A program made the translations under genes and the position numbers. A DNA stretch of 62,468 nt from assembly GCA_009602735.1 (NCBI GenBank), contig WELA01013857.1, positions 92,180 through 154,647 of the forward strand. The letters run 5' to 3'. The stretch comes from Mesotaenium endlicherianum (taxonomy: Eukaryota; Streptophyta; Zygnematophyceae; Zygnematales; Mesotaeniaceae). The notes under the pieces were generated by a model that had not been told where the DNA came from, ran no database searches, and saw only the letters and a list, made by a program, of their open reading frames with translations. This document shows positions 24,781-32,967 of this stretch, one piece after another. Position 1 is the first letter of the stretch. Each line of letters starts with the position of its first letter.

Positions 24781-25126
24781 ATTTCAAACCTCAGAGAGTA
24801 CACATTTTATATAATCGCTGCCCCAAGCACGGGTGTCGTGCCTAACAGCGTCGGACCCCTGGCACGGGCGTGGCTTCTCAGCAAGTGTGCCTTCGACTTG
24901 GTTGCCGTGTCGGTGCGTCGTTGCACTTGGGGATCGACCGGGTTGATTGTCCCTTGCACGTGTGTCGGTGACAGACTGGCTGGGGTTTGACCCATTCCTG
25001 GTCTTCCTGCACTTGCATCATGCGGTGAGGCATCCCACACTCAGTGCTTCCCATGTTCAACCAGTTCCTCATTCAACACTTAGCAGAAATTTTCAAAAAG
25101 ATAGCTTATCTTCAGTTTCCCTTACA
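24781..25126 (-). repeat. Putative 3' LTR (proximal part) of the methyltransferase retroelement
   Basis: On the minus strand the sequence beginning TGTAAGGGAAACTG at 25126 directly follows a polypurine tract, as a 3' LTR should, and about 310 bp further in lies a TATATAAAA box (24813-24805). The far end is not resolved, and I found no matching copy upstream of gag, so the LTR call rests on the polypurine tract, the TG start and the TATA box. Confidence 0.5.
24805..24813 (-). promoter_or_regulatory. TATA box in the putative LTR
   Basis: TATATAAAA on the minus strand, positioned about 310 bp inside the presumed LTR start. Confidence 0.45.
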
Positions 25127-25137
25127 CCCCTCCCTTT
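25127..25137 (-). other. Polypurine tract of the methyltransferase retroelement
   Basis: AAAGGGAGGGG on the minus strand abuts the TG start of the putative 3' LTR. This is the normal plus-strand priming site of LTR retroelements. Confidence 0.6.
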
Positions 25138-25172
25138 CAGCTGAGGCGTCCCTGCCTTTCTGCTGAAAGCTT

Positions 25173-25735
25173 TTATTTCCTGGCCCTGTGGCTGGAGGTT
25201 TTGGGAAGGCAGTCAAGACATTCCCATCGTCCTGCCTTAATCTCTTCTTCACCAATGCAGAAGGTGTGCCAACGGGCACCACACTTATGCCATTGCTTTT
25301 TGATCATCCAGCACTTTGCAGCTGGCACAAGGCGTGGCTGGCACCAATTCCTCGGGCACAGTCTTAACTGTAGGATCGATATTTGGCAAATGGCACAGCG
25401 AACAGTTTTGCCCGTGATCTCTCATGGTCTTACCATCAGAACCTTCTAGTTCCAACACACCATTATCGCACGCATGTTTTACGTGTAAGATCACTGCACC
25501 TGAACCAGGATCAATGGTCGTCTTAGTCCGGCGCCTGCGGTAGACGAAGTCTCCTTCCTGGATCTGCGTCATTTGCAGGCGGTAGCTCCCATCTCACGTC
25601 CTGGCGTAACACTGTGTGTCTCTTTTTTGTGCAATTTGCAGATTGTCCAGGGCAGCTGGCATCATGTGCTCAAATAACACCTTGCGGCGCAACATGACCT
25701 TTGACACTAGGTATCCCATCGGACCATATATGGTC
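25173..25735 (-). pseudogene. Integrase C-terminal region with PHD-like finger (methyltransferase retroelement)
   Basis: Continuation of the integrase after the piggyBac insertion. It begins with a helical segment (LFEHMMPAALDNLQIAQKRD), then a TGA at 25596-25594 where Arg is expected. The small barrel follows: QIQEGDFVYRRRR, then GVLELEGSDGKT, typical of Ty3/gypsy integrase C-termini. Next comes PCASCKVLDD. After a one-base slip in an A-run near 25296 another frame reads HKCGARWHTFC and later GRWECLDC, then TAA at 25175. The Cys/His pattern is that of a PHD finger (CxxC, then WHxxC, then WxCxxC), which usually reads histone H3 tails. One of the middle zinc ligands is unclear. Confidence 0.75.
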
Positions 25736-25736
25736 T
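25721..25736. repeat. 16-bp direct repeat, left copy, flanking the piggyBac insertion
   Basis: GGACCATATATGGTCT here is identical to 28938-28953. The first 15 bases are nearly palindromic. The repeats mark the join between integrase sequence and the insertion on each side. Confidence 0.85.
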
Positions 25737-25973
25737 AGCTAACTCCCATTTTTCAGCGCTGACCTCCAGGGTACTACAATTGACCAAATGGTACATTCTA
25801 TGGCTCAAACGAACCGTACAGACTTGAACCTTAGGCGGAAAAATGCAAAATGGTCTTCCGATCATTAACGACAAAGTTAGAGTCAAAAGAGTGAGGTTCA
25901 AAGATCAGGTTCACAACGAAATTTCAAGTGAAAAGTATGTCATACCCGAGGTCACTAAAAAGCTCTTAGAGCC

Positions 25974-28295
25974 ATGGCTTCTTCTTCAAATGCGCCAAAA
26001 ATTGTTGTGGGTGGTAAATTACTCATCCCTGCCACCTTCTGGGGAGATGCATGTGCGAAAAAGATATTTGGACAGTATTACATAGAGTTTTTCTTAGTCG
26101 GAATTGTGAGAAAAGAGGTTGTGAGGACTAAAAAGGAGAACTCATGGCTCATAGAAGTGTTGTATGACAAAGAAAAGAAGCAATGGGAGGCATGGCAGGT
26201 CAGGCATTACCTATCTATTGTGCCTGAAGAGTCCTGGTTTTATTCCGAGCCGCATGTAGTTCGTTTTGGCTCGGTTTCCTCAGGGGCCTCTTTACTTGCA
26301 AATTCTAGGGAGGCTGGCAGTCAAGGTCTGATTTCTTCCTCCCAAGACCCGAACGATGACTCCCAGCCAAGGTCTAATGATGCTGATGAGGAGGAGGAGG
26401 AGGAGGAGGAGGAGGAGGAGGAGGACGAGGATACTATGAGGAAGAAGGGCAGGCCTGACACCGGAAAGGGTAAGCAGGTGCTGCTTACTGTTCCTATAGA
26501 TAGAAATGAGAAAAGGGAGAGGAGGAGGAAGGCCAAACTAAGTCAGAAGAAGAGGAATAGCAGCAGGTATAAGAAGGTTGCAGGTGTCGGTGATGAGGAG
26601 CTGCATTCCTCTGATGGTGAGCTGGAAGAAGAAGGAGATCCCCTGGAGGAGGAGCACCTTCGAGAAGGTACAACTGAGGAGGAGTACAACTGGAGACCTC
26701 CAGTTCATGGTGAGAAGTATCCATGGAGGCAGCAGCCAGGTGGCTCTTCAACCTCTGGACTGAGAGGTGTCAATTCTAAGACATTTCTGAAGTACACTCC
26801 CTTTGTTGTGCTGTGCCTGTTCATAGACATAGATTGGTTTGAACTGCTTGTCAATGAGACAAATGCATATGCAAACTTGAACAAGGCCAAAGATTGGAAG
26901 CCGGTAACTCTCACTGAGATGGTTGTTTGGCATGGTCTCTACCTTGCCATGGCCCTGAATCCTCTGCCTAGAATACCTTATTATTGGAGGTCTGATACAA
27001 GTGGACCTATCAGGTTTCCTTCCTTTGGAACCTTCATGTCCAGGAACAGGTGGCAGGAGATAAAAATATATTTTCACCTCAAGTCAAACTTGGGTAGGGA
27101 GTGCTTTCCTAAGACCTCTGGGACCTACAGGCTGTGGCAGTGTCTGCCTATCATTGATAGGTTGAGGCACAAGTTCAAAGCCCACTACAATCCTGGGCAT
27201 GACATAACAATAGACGAGAGGTTGATCCCCCTTAGAAATAGAAGTTGCTCTGTGAGAGTGTACATGCCAAAGAAGCCACATAAGTTCGGTATAGAGTTGT
27301 TTGTGGCCTGTGATAGTACAAGTTACTACTGCTATGACTTCACAGTGTTTGATAAAGAGCGTGGCAGGTCACAAATTATTACTGTTTTAGATTTGATTGA
27401 GGGTCTGCCAGACAAACAGACTTACTCTTTTGTCCTGGACAAAGGCTTCACATCGCCGACACTCTTGAAAGTCCTTGCTGAGAGAGGTCATGTAGCAACT
27501 GGCACAGTTATGCCAAATAGAAAAGACATGCCTAAGACCCCGGATGGTAAAGGAAGTGCCTTGGTATTGCCCATCCCAAGAGGTCAGAAAAAACCAACTC
27601 AGGGAGACTATATGGCTCTTGTGTGTGATTATCCGGGGCAGATTGCTATGGTCTGGCAAGACAAGATGCTAGTGCACTTTCTGTCCATAGCTGCTGGTCT
27701 TGAGGTGAATGAAGTTGAGAGGAGGCAGAGTGATGGGAGTTTGAAGACCATAAGTGCTCCAGACATTGTGGTGCACTACAACAAACACAAAGATGCTGTC
27801 GATCAATTCGACAAACTTTGTATGAGAGATAACTATTCTGTCAAGAGTGCTGCTGTCAGCTTCAAGTGGTGGCATGAACTATATTGGGGTCTGTTTGATG
27901 CTGCCCTGGCCAATGCCTACATCCTGTACAACCTGGCCCATCCTGAGAGTGATAGGTATCCCTTCATGTTAGATGTTGTCGCGGAGATGACACACTTTCA
28001 TGATCCACATGAGGGGAGGCGCTTTCGCTGGAGTGCGGGGCAGGCTGGAATGGACAGGTTCCTAGGGAGACACTTCCCTGAGTACGTTCTAGGAGGCTCT
28101 AGACCAGGGTGTGTAGTGTGCAGGAGCAAGCTGTATGACCTAGGCCATGAGAAGAGTAAGGTGAGGCCTAGCTATTGGTGCGCGACGTGTGGAGTAGCGC
28201 TTTGCCCCGCGCCTTGCTTTGAGGAGTACCATACCAACAGCTACATAGCACATGTAGATAGTGGCCCCTACAGGCTGAGTAGCACTAACAAGTAG
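25974..28295 (+). CDS. piggyBac-like transposase (DDE_Tnp_1_7 type), intact 773 codons
   Basis: Open from ATG 25974 to TAG. Residues 1-270 form an extension with an ordered start (VVGGKLLIPATFWGD), a Glu run at about 139-150 and basic clusters that may act as nuclear signals. The transposase fold spans about 270-650. Candidate catalytic Asp residues are D414 (TIDERLIP), D489 (VLDKGFTSPTLL) and D610 with D613 (DAVDQFDKLC), matching the D268, D346, D447 and D450 arrangement of piggyBac. YMPKKPHKFGIELF and GHVATGTVMPNRK are family signatures. The C-terminal cysteine-rich finger (C713, C716, C736, C739, C744, C748, H753) is present. It is longer than typical piggyBac transposases (about 600 aa). 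No stops or frameshifts, so it may be active or domesticated; its position inside a dead retroelement favours a recent mobile copy. Confidence 0.93.
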   Translation: MASSSNAPKIVVGGKLLIPATFWGDACAKKIFGQYYIEFFLVGIVRKEVVRTKKENSWLIEVLYDKEKKQWEAWQVRHYLSIVPEESWFYSEPHVVRFGSVSSGASLLANSREAGSQGLISSSQDPNDDSQPRSNDADEEEEEEEEEEEEDEDTMRKKGRPDTGKGKQVLLTVPIDRNEKRERRRKAKLSQKKRNSSRYKKVAGVGDEELHSSDGELEEEGDPLEEEHLREGTTEEEYNWRPPVHGEKYPWRQQPGGSSTSGLRGVNSKTFLKYTPFVVLCLFIDIDWFELLVNETNAYANLNKAKDWKPVTLTEMVVWHGLYLAMALNPLPRIPYYWRSDTSGPIRFPSFGTFMSRNRWQEIKIYFHLKSNLGRECFPKTSGTYRLWQCLPIIDRLRHKFKAHYNPGHDITIDERLIPLRNRSCSVRVYMPKKPHKFGIELFVACDSTSYYCYDFTVFDKERGRSQIITVLDLIEGLPDKQTYSFVLDKGFTSPTLLKVLAERGHVATGTVMPNRKDMPKTPDGKGSALVLPIPRGQKKPTQGDYMALVCDYPGQIAMVWQDKMLVHFLSIAAGLEVNEVERRQSDGSLKTISAPDIVVHYNKHKDAVDQFDKLCMRDNYSVKSAAVSFKWWHELYWGLFDAALANAYILYNLAHPESDRYPFMLDVVAEMTHFHDPHEGRRFRWSAGQAGMDRFLGRHFPEYVLGGSRPGCVVCRSKLYDLGHEKSKVRPSYWCATCGVALCPAPCFEEYHTNSYIAHVDSGPYRLSSTNK

Positions 28296-28937
28296 GACTG
28301 TAGAGCACAGGACCTGCAACAAAAACATATATGAAAGACATTGTGCTCCATAAACAGTTCAGCTTCATGTGTGCAAAGCTGTCGATTCTGCAATATTTTG
28401 CGACTAATAATTCATTTTTAATCATTTTAATTCATTATTTTGTTTATGAATATTTTTTGGTGAGTAAAGTAAGACCTTACTTTCAAGCTCCACTCTACCG
28501 ATTACTATTTGCATGTGTAAAGAATAAATTATGAATTATTAACTGTGATGCTTTGTTGCATGAGACACTAAAAAGTACGAAAAATACCCAGATCCCATAT
28601 GGTCCACTAAGTACAGAGAGTGCCTGCACAAAGCTACTAATTAGAATGAAGTGAAATCTGTTTCATATGATAGGTAAGGCACATGCCTATCCCAGATTAA
28701 ATCAACAACTACTGGTTCAAATCCAAACTCATAGTGTGTGAAGTCAAAGTTGGCCCTATTTGCTCGTTTCTTGTTATCGTACACACTTTGTACGGAAAGT
28801 ACACCTTACCTATTCGAAAATTGCGGGCCACATGGCCAGTGCAATACCTTGTGATGTAAGCTCTGTGATGGTCTATCACACATAGTCATAGCTTCAGTGG
28901 TTATTTCAATATAGTGTGACTTAGGGGGTGCATTATT
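28296..28937. other. 3' flank of the piggyBac transposase
   Basis: AT-rich, with AATAAA-like sequence near 28523 that could serve polyadenylation. No open frame of note. CATATGGTCC near 28597 resembles part of the flanking 16-bp repeat. Confidence 0.45.
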
Positions 28938-28953
28938 GGACCATATATGGTCT
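28938..28953. repeat. 16-bp direct repeat, right copy, flanking the piggyBac insertion
   Basis: GGACCATATATGGTCT, identical to 25721-25736. Confidence 0.85.
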
Positions 28954-30737
28954 TTTCCTTGGGAGACCTAGTGTTAACAGTTCATCAGGGTGGTCCAGGT
29001 CTTTCACCTGCTCCATCTCCTGCTTGATGCTGCTAGGTACAATTGGACTTCTTCCAAACAAAATCTGATAAGGTGAGTAATTCGCCAAAGCAGCTTGCGT
29101 GCTAAATCTGTAACCCATAACCAGCCATGGCAGGGCCAGATCCCAATCACGCTTATCATGCTCAAGGCAAAATTTGCGTAAAGCATACTTAATGGTTTGC
29201 ACCATCCGTTCTGCCAGACCATCTGCTTGTGGGTGGTCTCTAGACGTAGTGCGATGGTCAATGAAGCATTTGTGCAGGAGTTTCTGAAAAGATCCTTGGA
29301 ACTCAGACCCTTGGTCTGTCAGCACTTCTGCTGGGGCTCCATGACGTACAATCACACCATTGAGGAGCGCTTCCGCGGTCCCCAAGCTTTCTTTAGTGGT
29401 TAGAGGCACCACCTCTATCCACTTAGAAAAATGCTCAATCATGACCATAATGTACTTGTTACCTCGCTTAGACAGCGGTAGCTCACCTGCGAGATCGCAG
29501 CTCCAGCGGTAGCCTAGGCCCATGATTGGCAAAGGTTGCAAGTGTGGGTGTTGCTGCGTAAAACCAGCCTTGACGCGATCGCACCTTGTACAGGCCTTGA
29601 TCACGTCCTCACATTGCTGCTTCATGCCCCTTCACCAGTAAGACAGCTCCAGAAGACTGTATGTCTTCTTGACACCATAGTGTCCAGTATTCTCATGCAT
29701 TTTCTGCACCAGAGCTCGTCTTTGGGTAGGTTCTGGCACTAACTTCTCCTGACCAGTTTCTTCAATCTTGAAGAGGTTATTGCGTTTCCAGCAAAACCTT
29801 TTAGCTCGATGGCCCACCTAGTCTTTTTCTTTTGCCGATAATCCTTTTATGTGGACTCCCGTCTTTAGCCAATGCATAGTGGCTTGATCTTTCCAGATCT
29901 TCAGACTGAACAGAGGTAGGGGCTCAGCTTCTCCTGATGCTACCATTCTAGCCCTTTCGGCCAGGCAGGCGGCCAATTCTGTTGGGCTGCTCGGATCTTC
30001 GTCTTCTCGAGCTCTTGTTCTGTCGTCTGCGGATGGGTCCGGGTTCCTGCTGAGTCCATCGGCGTCGTTGTTGAGTATACCTGCTTGGTGTAACAGTGTC
30101 ATCTGGTACTCCTGGAGCTTTAGAGCCCAACGAGCCAATTTGCCATTGAGGTCTTTGTTCTTCATCAGCAGGAGCAATGGCGAGTGATCTGTGATTAACG
30201 TGAAAGGTCTTCCCCATAGATACTCTCTGAAATGTGCAACAGTCCAAACCACTGCCAGTAGCTCTCTTTTGTAGGACGAGTAGTTGCTCTCCGCTCGGTT
30301 GTTAGAGCGCGAGGCATAGGCAATGACGTACTCCTCTCTAGGACTTTCGACCTGAGTGAGTATTGCGCCAATTCCCACACGACTCCAGTCAGTGTGTAGA
30401 TTGAACGGCTTGGAGTAGTCAGGTGTTCGCAAGATTGGGGCGGTTACCAACCGCTCCTTGAGCTCGTTCATGGCCTTCTCCTGGGCTTCCGTCCACACAA
30501 AAGGTACGTCCTTTTTCAGGATATCTATCAAGGGATTAGAAATTTTGCTATAATCCTTCACAATTTTACGATAGTATCCGCTTAGCCCTAACAGAACTTT
30601 CAGCTTAGAAACATTTGCTGGTGCAAGTATCTTGTAAATGGCTTCAGTCTTTACAGCCTGAGGGGACATAGCATTGTTCCCAATCTCATGTCCTAAGTAA
30701 GGCACATGTGCCTCAAAGAATCTGCACTTTCCAAGGT
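28954..30737 (-). pseudogene. Reverse transcriptase end, RNase H and integrase core (methyltransferase retroelement)
   Basis: Starts at 30737 with CRFFEAHVPYLGHEIG, the end of the reverse transcriptase palm/thumb, continuous with the fragment ending at 48489. RNase H follows (FNLHTDWSRVGIGAILTQ, ESNYSSYKRELLAVVW, TDHSPLLLL, DADGLSR). The integrase has a zinc-binding HHCC region (HENTGHYGVKKTY, CTRC) and an intact D, D, E triad: CDLAGELP, LTDQGSEF and LAERMVQ. Two in-frame stops lie in the linker: TAG at about 29820-29818 and TGA near 29631. Residues between are well conserved, so decay is limited. It is interrupted on the right by element 1 and on the left by piggyBac. Confidence 0.88.
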
Positions 30738-31457
30738 TGTAATGAATCAATATATTGGTTAATATAATATTCATCTAAATATAATAGTTAATCAAGTTCA
30801 GCCTGCTGAACTCTAGTTAATAATCAGTCTGCTGGACTTCATATTCAAAATCAGTTTAATGACTCAGCCGGAAGCAGCAGGCTGAAGTCAACTTAAGTCA
30901 GCTTGCCGACACATTCTTTGACAGCCAGCTGACTTCCGTACTCGGTAGCAGCGAACTGCCTCGATATGCATCTAGGTGTGGTATGCTAGATGAATGGCCA
31001 GATGACATCCCTATGATGGATGGCGATTCGGGATGATGGGAGATGGTGGTGGATTTGGTTAACCGAGGTCCTACCAACGTGGTTAACTCCCGGGTAGGCG
31101 GTGCCATCGCACTGGCCGTTGAACAGTAAACTCAATCCATGTACATATGCTAGGCATTGCTCTCGAGTTCGGCATTAGGAAAGGAGGCAAACTCTCTTGT
31201 ACAGCTTACTGAGAGAGATCTGAATCCAAGGCGAGAAGCCATTGATACGCACTGTCTTCTAACCTTGCTTATGTATGAGTTTACTGATTTGCATCATTGA
31301 TGCTAGTTTACTCGCATTTGACTTACGAGTATTATTCCCTGCTAGTGTATTGTCCTTTGCCGTTTAACTAGTTAACGGAAATACCATAAAGATTACTTGC
31401 AGATATAAAGATTTTTATTAACTGTTAATTGCCTATTTGGTAAGTCGATTCATTTCA
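30738..31457 (+). repeat. 5' LTR of element 1
   Basis: 720 bp starting TGTAATGAATC and ending GATTCATTTCA, so the termini are short inverted repeats. The interior has recurring CAGCCTGCTGAACT-type phrases. Homologous copies: 47767-48488 (same strand), 37331-38106 and 45467-46202 (opposite strand). Confidence 0.93.
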
Positions 31458-31458
31458 G

Positions 31459-31472
31459 TGGTATCGGAGCAG
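31459..31472 (+). other. Primer-binding site of element 1
   Basis: TGGTATCGGAGCAG, one base after the LTR, matches the initiator tRNA-Met type primer site common in plant LTR elements (TGGTATCAGAGC) with one difference. Confidence 0.85.
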
Positions 31473-31491
31473 TTATCACAGTCTTCTTTGT

Positions 31492-32967
31492 ATGGTAAGG
31501 ACAAGGTCTCAAACAAGCAACTCCCGAGACATGGAGAACCAGGATAACGAGAATGTCGAAAACCAGGCGGAAAGCCATGTAGCGGGAACCCGTACCTACT
31601 CTGAAGCAGTGGCAGAAACTGCAGCTAGAGAGGCTGCAGATGAAGCAACTGCTATTGCCGCAGTCGCAACACAGCAAGCTGAGGAGGAGAGAGCCAGATT
31701 AGCTGAACAATTAGCAAAGGCTGCTGAGGATACAGAAAGGAGGGAAGGAAAGCCCGCTGACGAGCGTACGGTTGAAGAACTTATGGCATCCAGGGCCAAT
31801 GTTCTGAACCCACCTCCTGCTGTACAACTCAATGTACCCCTAGGTCAAATACGTGGCCGGCTGAATGCGGCGGGAATTGCTGCTGTAGGAGCGAGAGGGA
31901 CTGTTGACGACACTACTCAGCGAGTAGATGCCAATGCTGCTGCTGCATTTGCTAGACTACCACCCCAGAGTGTAGACTTGGGAGCATTGTTTGTTCAAAT
32001 GCAGTCGCAAATGGCGACCATGTATCAGTCCCAACAGGAGGACAAAAGAACCATAATGTCTCTACTGCGAGACAGAGACCAACTGGGGTCTCAAACCACT
32101 GGTGGTGGTGGCCGAGGGCCTAGTAAGCCCAAGCCGAAACCTCCCCAAGACTATGATCCTGAGGGAAACAGAAAATATTACCTGATCAAGTTTCTCGCGG
32201 ATGTTGAGCAGTGGCTGGAGAACTACCCAGAACTGCAAGATTACGAGAAGGTCAGGCACACCGGTGCGCTACTGAAAGGCAGTGCCGCAGACTGGTGGCT
32301 TTACTGGAAAGGAGAGCGTAAGGCTCGGCAACTCGGTGACCCTACGTGGGTAGAGTTTGTCGAGAAGTTGCATGAGAAGTTTGATGTCATCAACCAGCAG
32401 GAGAAAGCTATCTATGCGATGATCTCCCTGACACTGAAGCAGACCACTTCAGTTGCTGAGTTTGCTCAAAAGTTCCAAGAGAACATGATGAAGCAGCCAG
32501 ATTTGCCAGAACGGTATAGGATAGCATACTTCAGGTATGGCTTGAAATCCGAGGTCTCTGGTCATTTTGCTGAGAAAAAGTATGAGAAACTGGCTGACTT
32601 GATCCAGGATGCTGACGCCTGGGATCAGCAGCAGTTCAATCACAAGCGCCAGAGTAACGCTTTGGTGTCTAAGATTGTCAAAAAGCCCCACGGTTCCTAC
32701 AATGCAGTTGAAGGAGACCAGGCTGAGGATAATCAGGGTGATGAATATGAGTATGAGTACAATGCTATTCAGTCTAGAGGTAGAGGTGGTCCCTCTCGAG
32801 GTGGCTATGGAAGGGGTGGTGGTAGGACTAAGCCGAGACCAGCCTCAGCAAAATCTACTTGCTACCATTGTCAGCAGAAAGGCCACTACAGAGAACAGTG
32901 TCCGGTCAAGCACCTGCCTAAGGTCGAGAGAAAAGACCAGCCTTTAAAAGACAGCAACAGTCAGTAA
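31492..32967 (+). CDS. gag: Gag polyprotein of element 1
   Basis: 491 residues, intact. It forms the virus-like particle that packages element RNA. A long Ala/Glu-rich N-terminal helix (about residues 40-90) precedes the retrotransposon gag domain with KGSAADWWLYWKGERKARQL (about 260-280) and EFAQKFQENMMKQPDLPERY. An RG/GG-rich basic stretch (RGRGGPSRGG) leads to one CCHC zinc knuckle, CYHCQQKGHYREQC, at about 457-470. It is nearly identical to the copy in element 2. The pol frame overlaps the end in the -1 register, preceded by a T TTA AAA slippery heptamer at 32943-32949. Confidence 0.93.
   Translation: MVRTRSQTSNSRDMENQDNENVENQAESHVAGTRTYSEAVAETAAREAADEATAIAAVATQQAEEERARLAEQLAKAAEDTERREGKPADERTVEELMASRANVLNPPPAVQLNVPLGQIRGRLNAAGIAAVGARGTVDDTTQRVDANAAAAFARLPPQSVDLGALFVQMQSQMATMYQSQQEDKRTIMSLLRDRDQLGSQTTGGGGRGPSKPKPKPPQDYDPEGNRKYYLIKFLADVEQWLENYPELQDYEKVRHTGALLKGSAADWWLYWKGERKARQLGDPTWVEFVEKLHEKFDVINQQEKAIYAMISLTLKQTTSVAEFAQKFQENMMKQPDLPERYRIAYFRYGLKSEVSGHFAEKKYEKLADLIQDADAWDQQQFNHKRQSNALVSKIVKKPHGSYNAVEGDQAEDNQGDEYEYEYNAIQSRGRGGPSRGGYGRGGGRTKPRPASAKSTCYHCQQKGHYREQCPVKHLPKVERKDQPLKDSNSQ
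32943..32949 (+). promoter_or_regulatory. Candidate -1 ribosomal frameshift heptamer, gag/pol of element 1
   Basis: TTTAAAA with codons split as T TTA AAA in the gag frame, 18 bases before the gag stop. Pol continues in the -1 frame from this point (RQQQSVIQS). The same heptamer is at the same place in element 2. Confidence 0.6.

Larger units (their letters stand above)
25737..28937 (+). mobile_element. piggyBac-type DNA transposon inserted in an integrase gene
   Basis: A 3.2-kb insertion bounded by the 16-bp direct repeats carries one piggyBac-family transposase. The integrase of the surrounding retroelement is interrupted exactly here: its catalytic core ends at about 28954 and its C-terminal barrel resumes below 25735. 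I cannot see convincing terminal inverted repeats at these borders or a flanking TTAA pair, which canonical piggyBac elements use, so the true transposon termini may lie inside this segment. Confidence 0.75.

Noticed and set aside
31596-31832. Ser/Ala-rich minus-strand frame, with a twin at 45089-45328
   Set aside because: Antisense shadow of the Ala-rich gag N-terminus in both elements.
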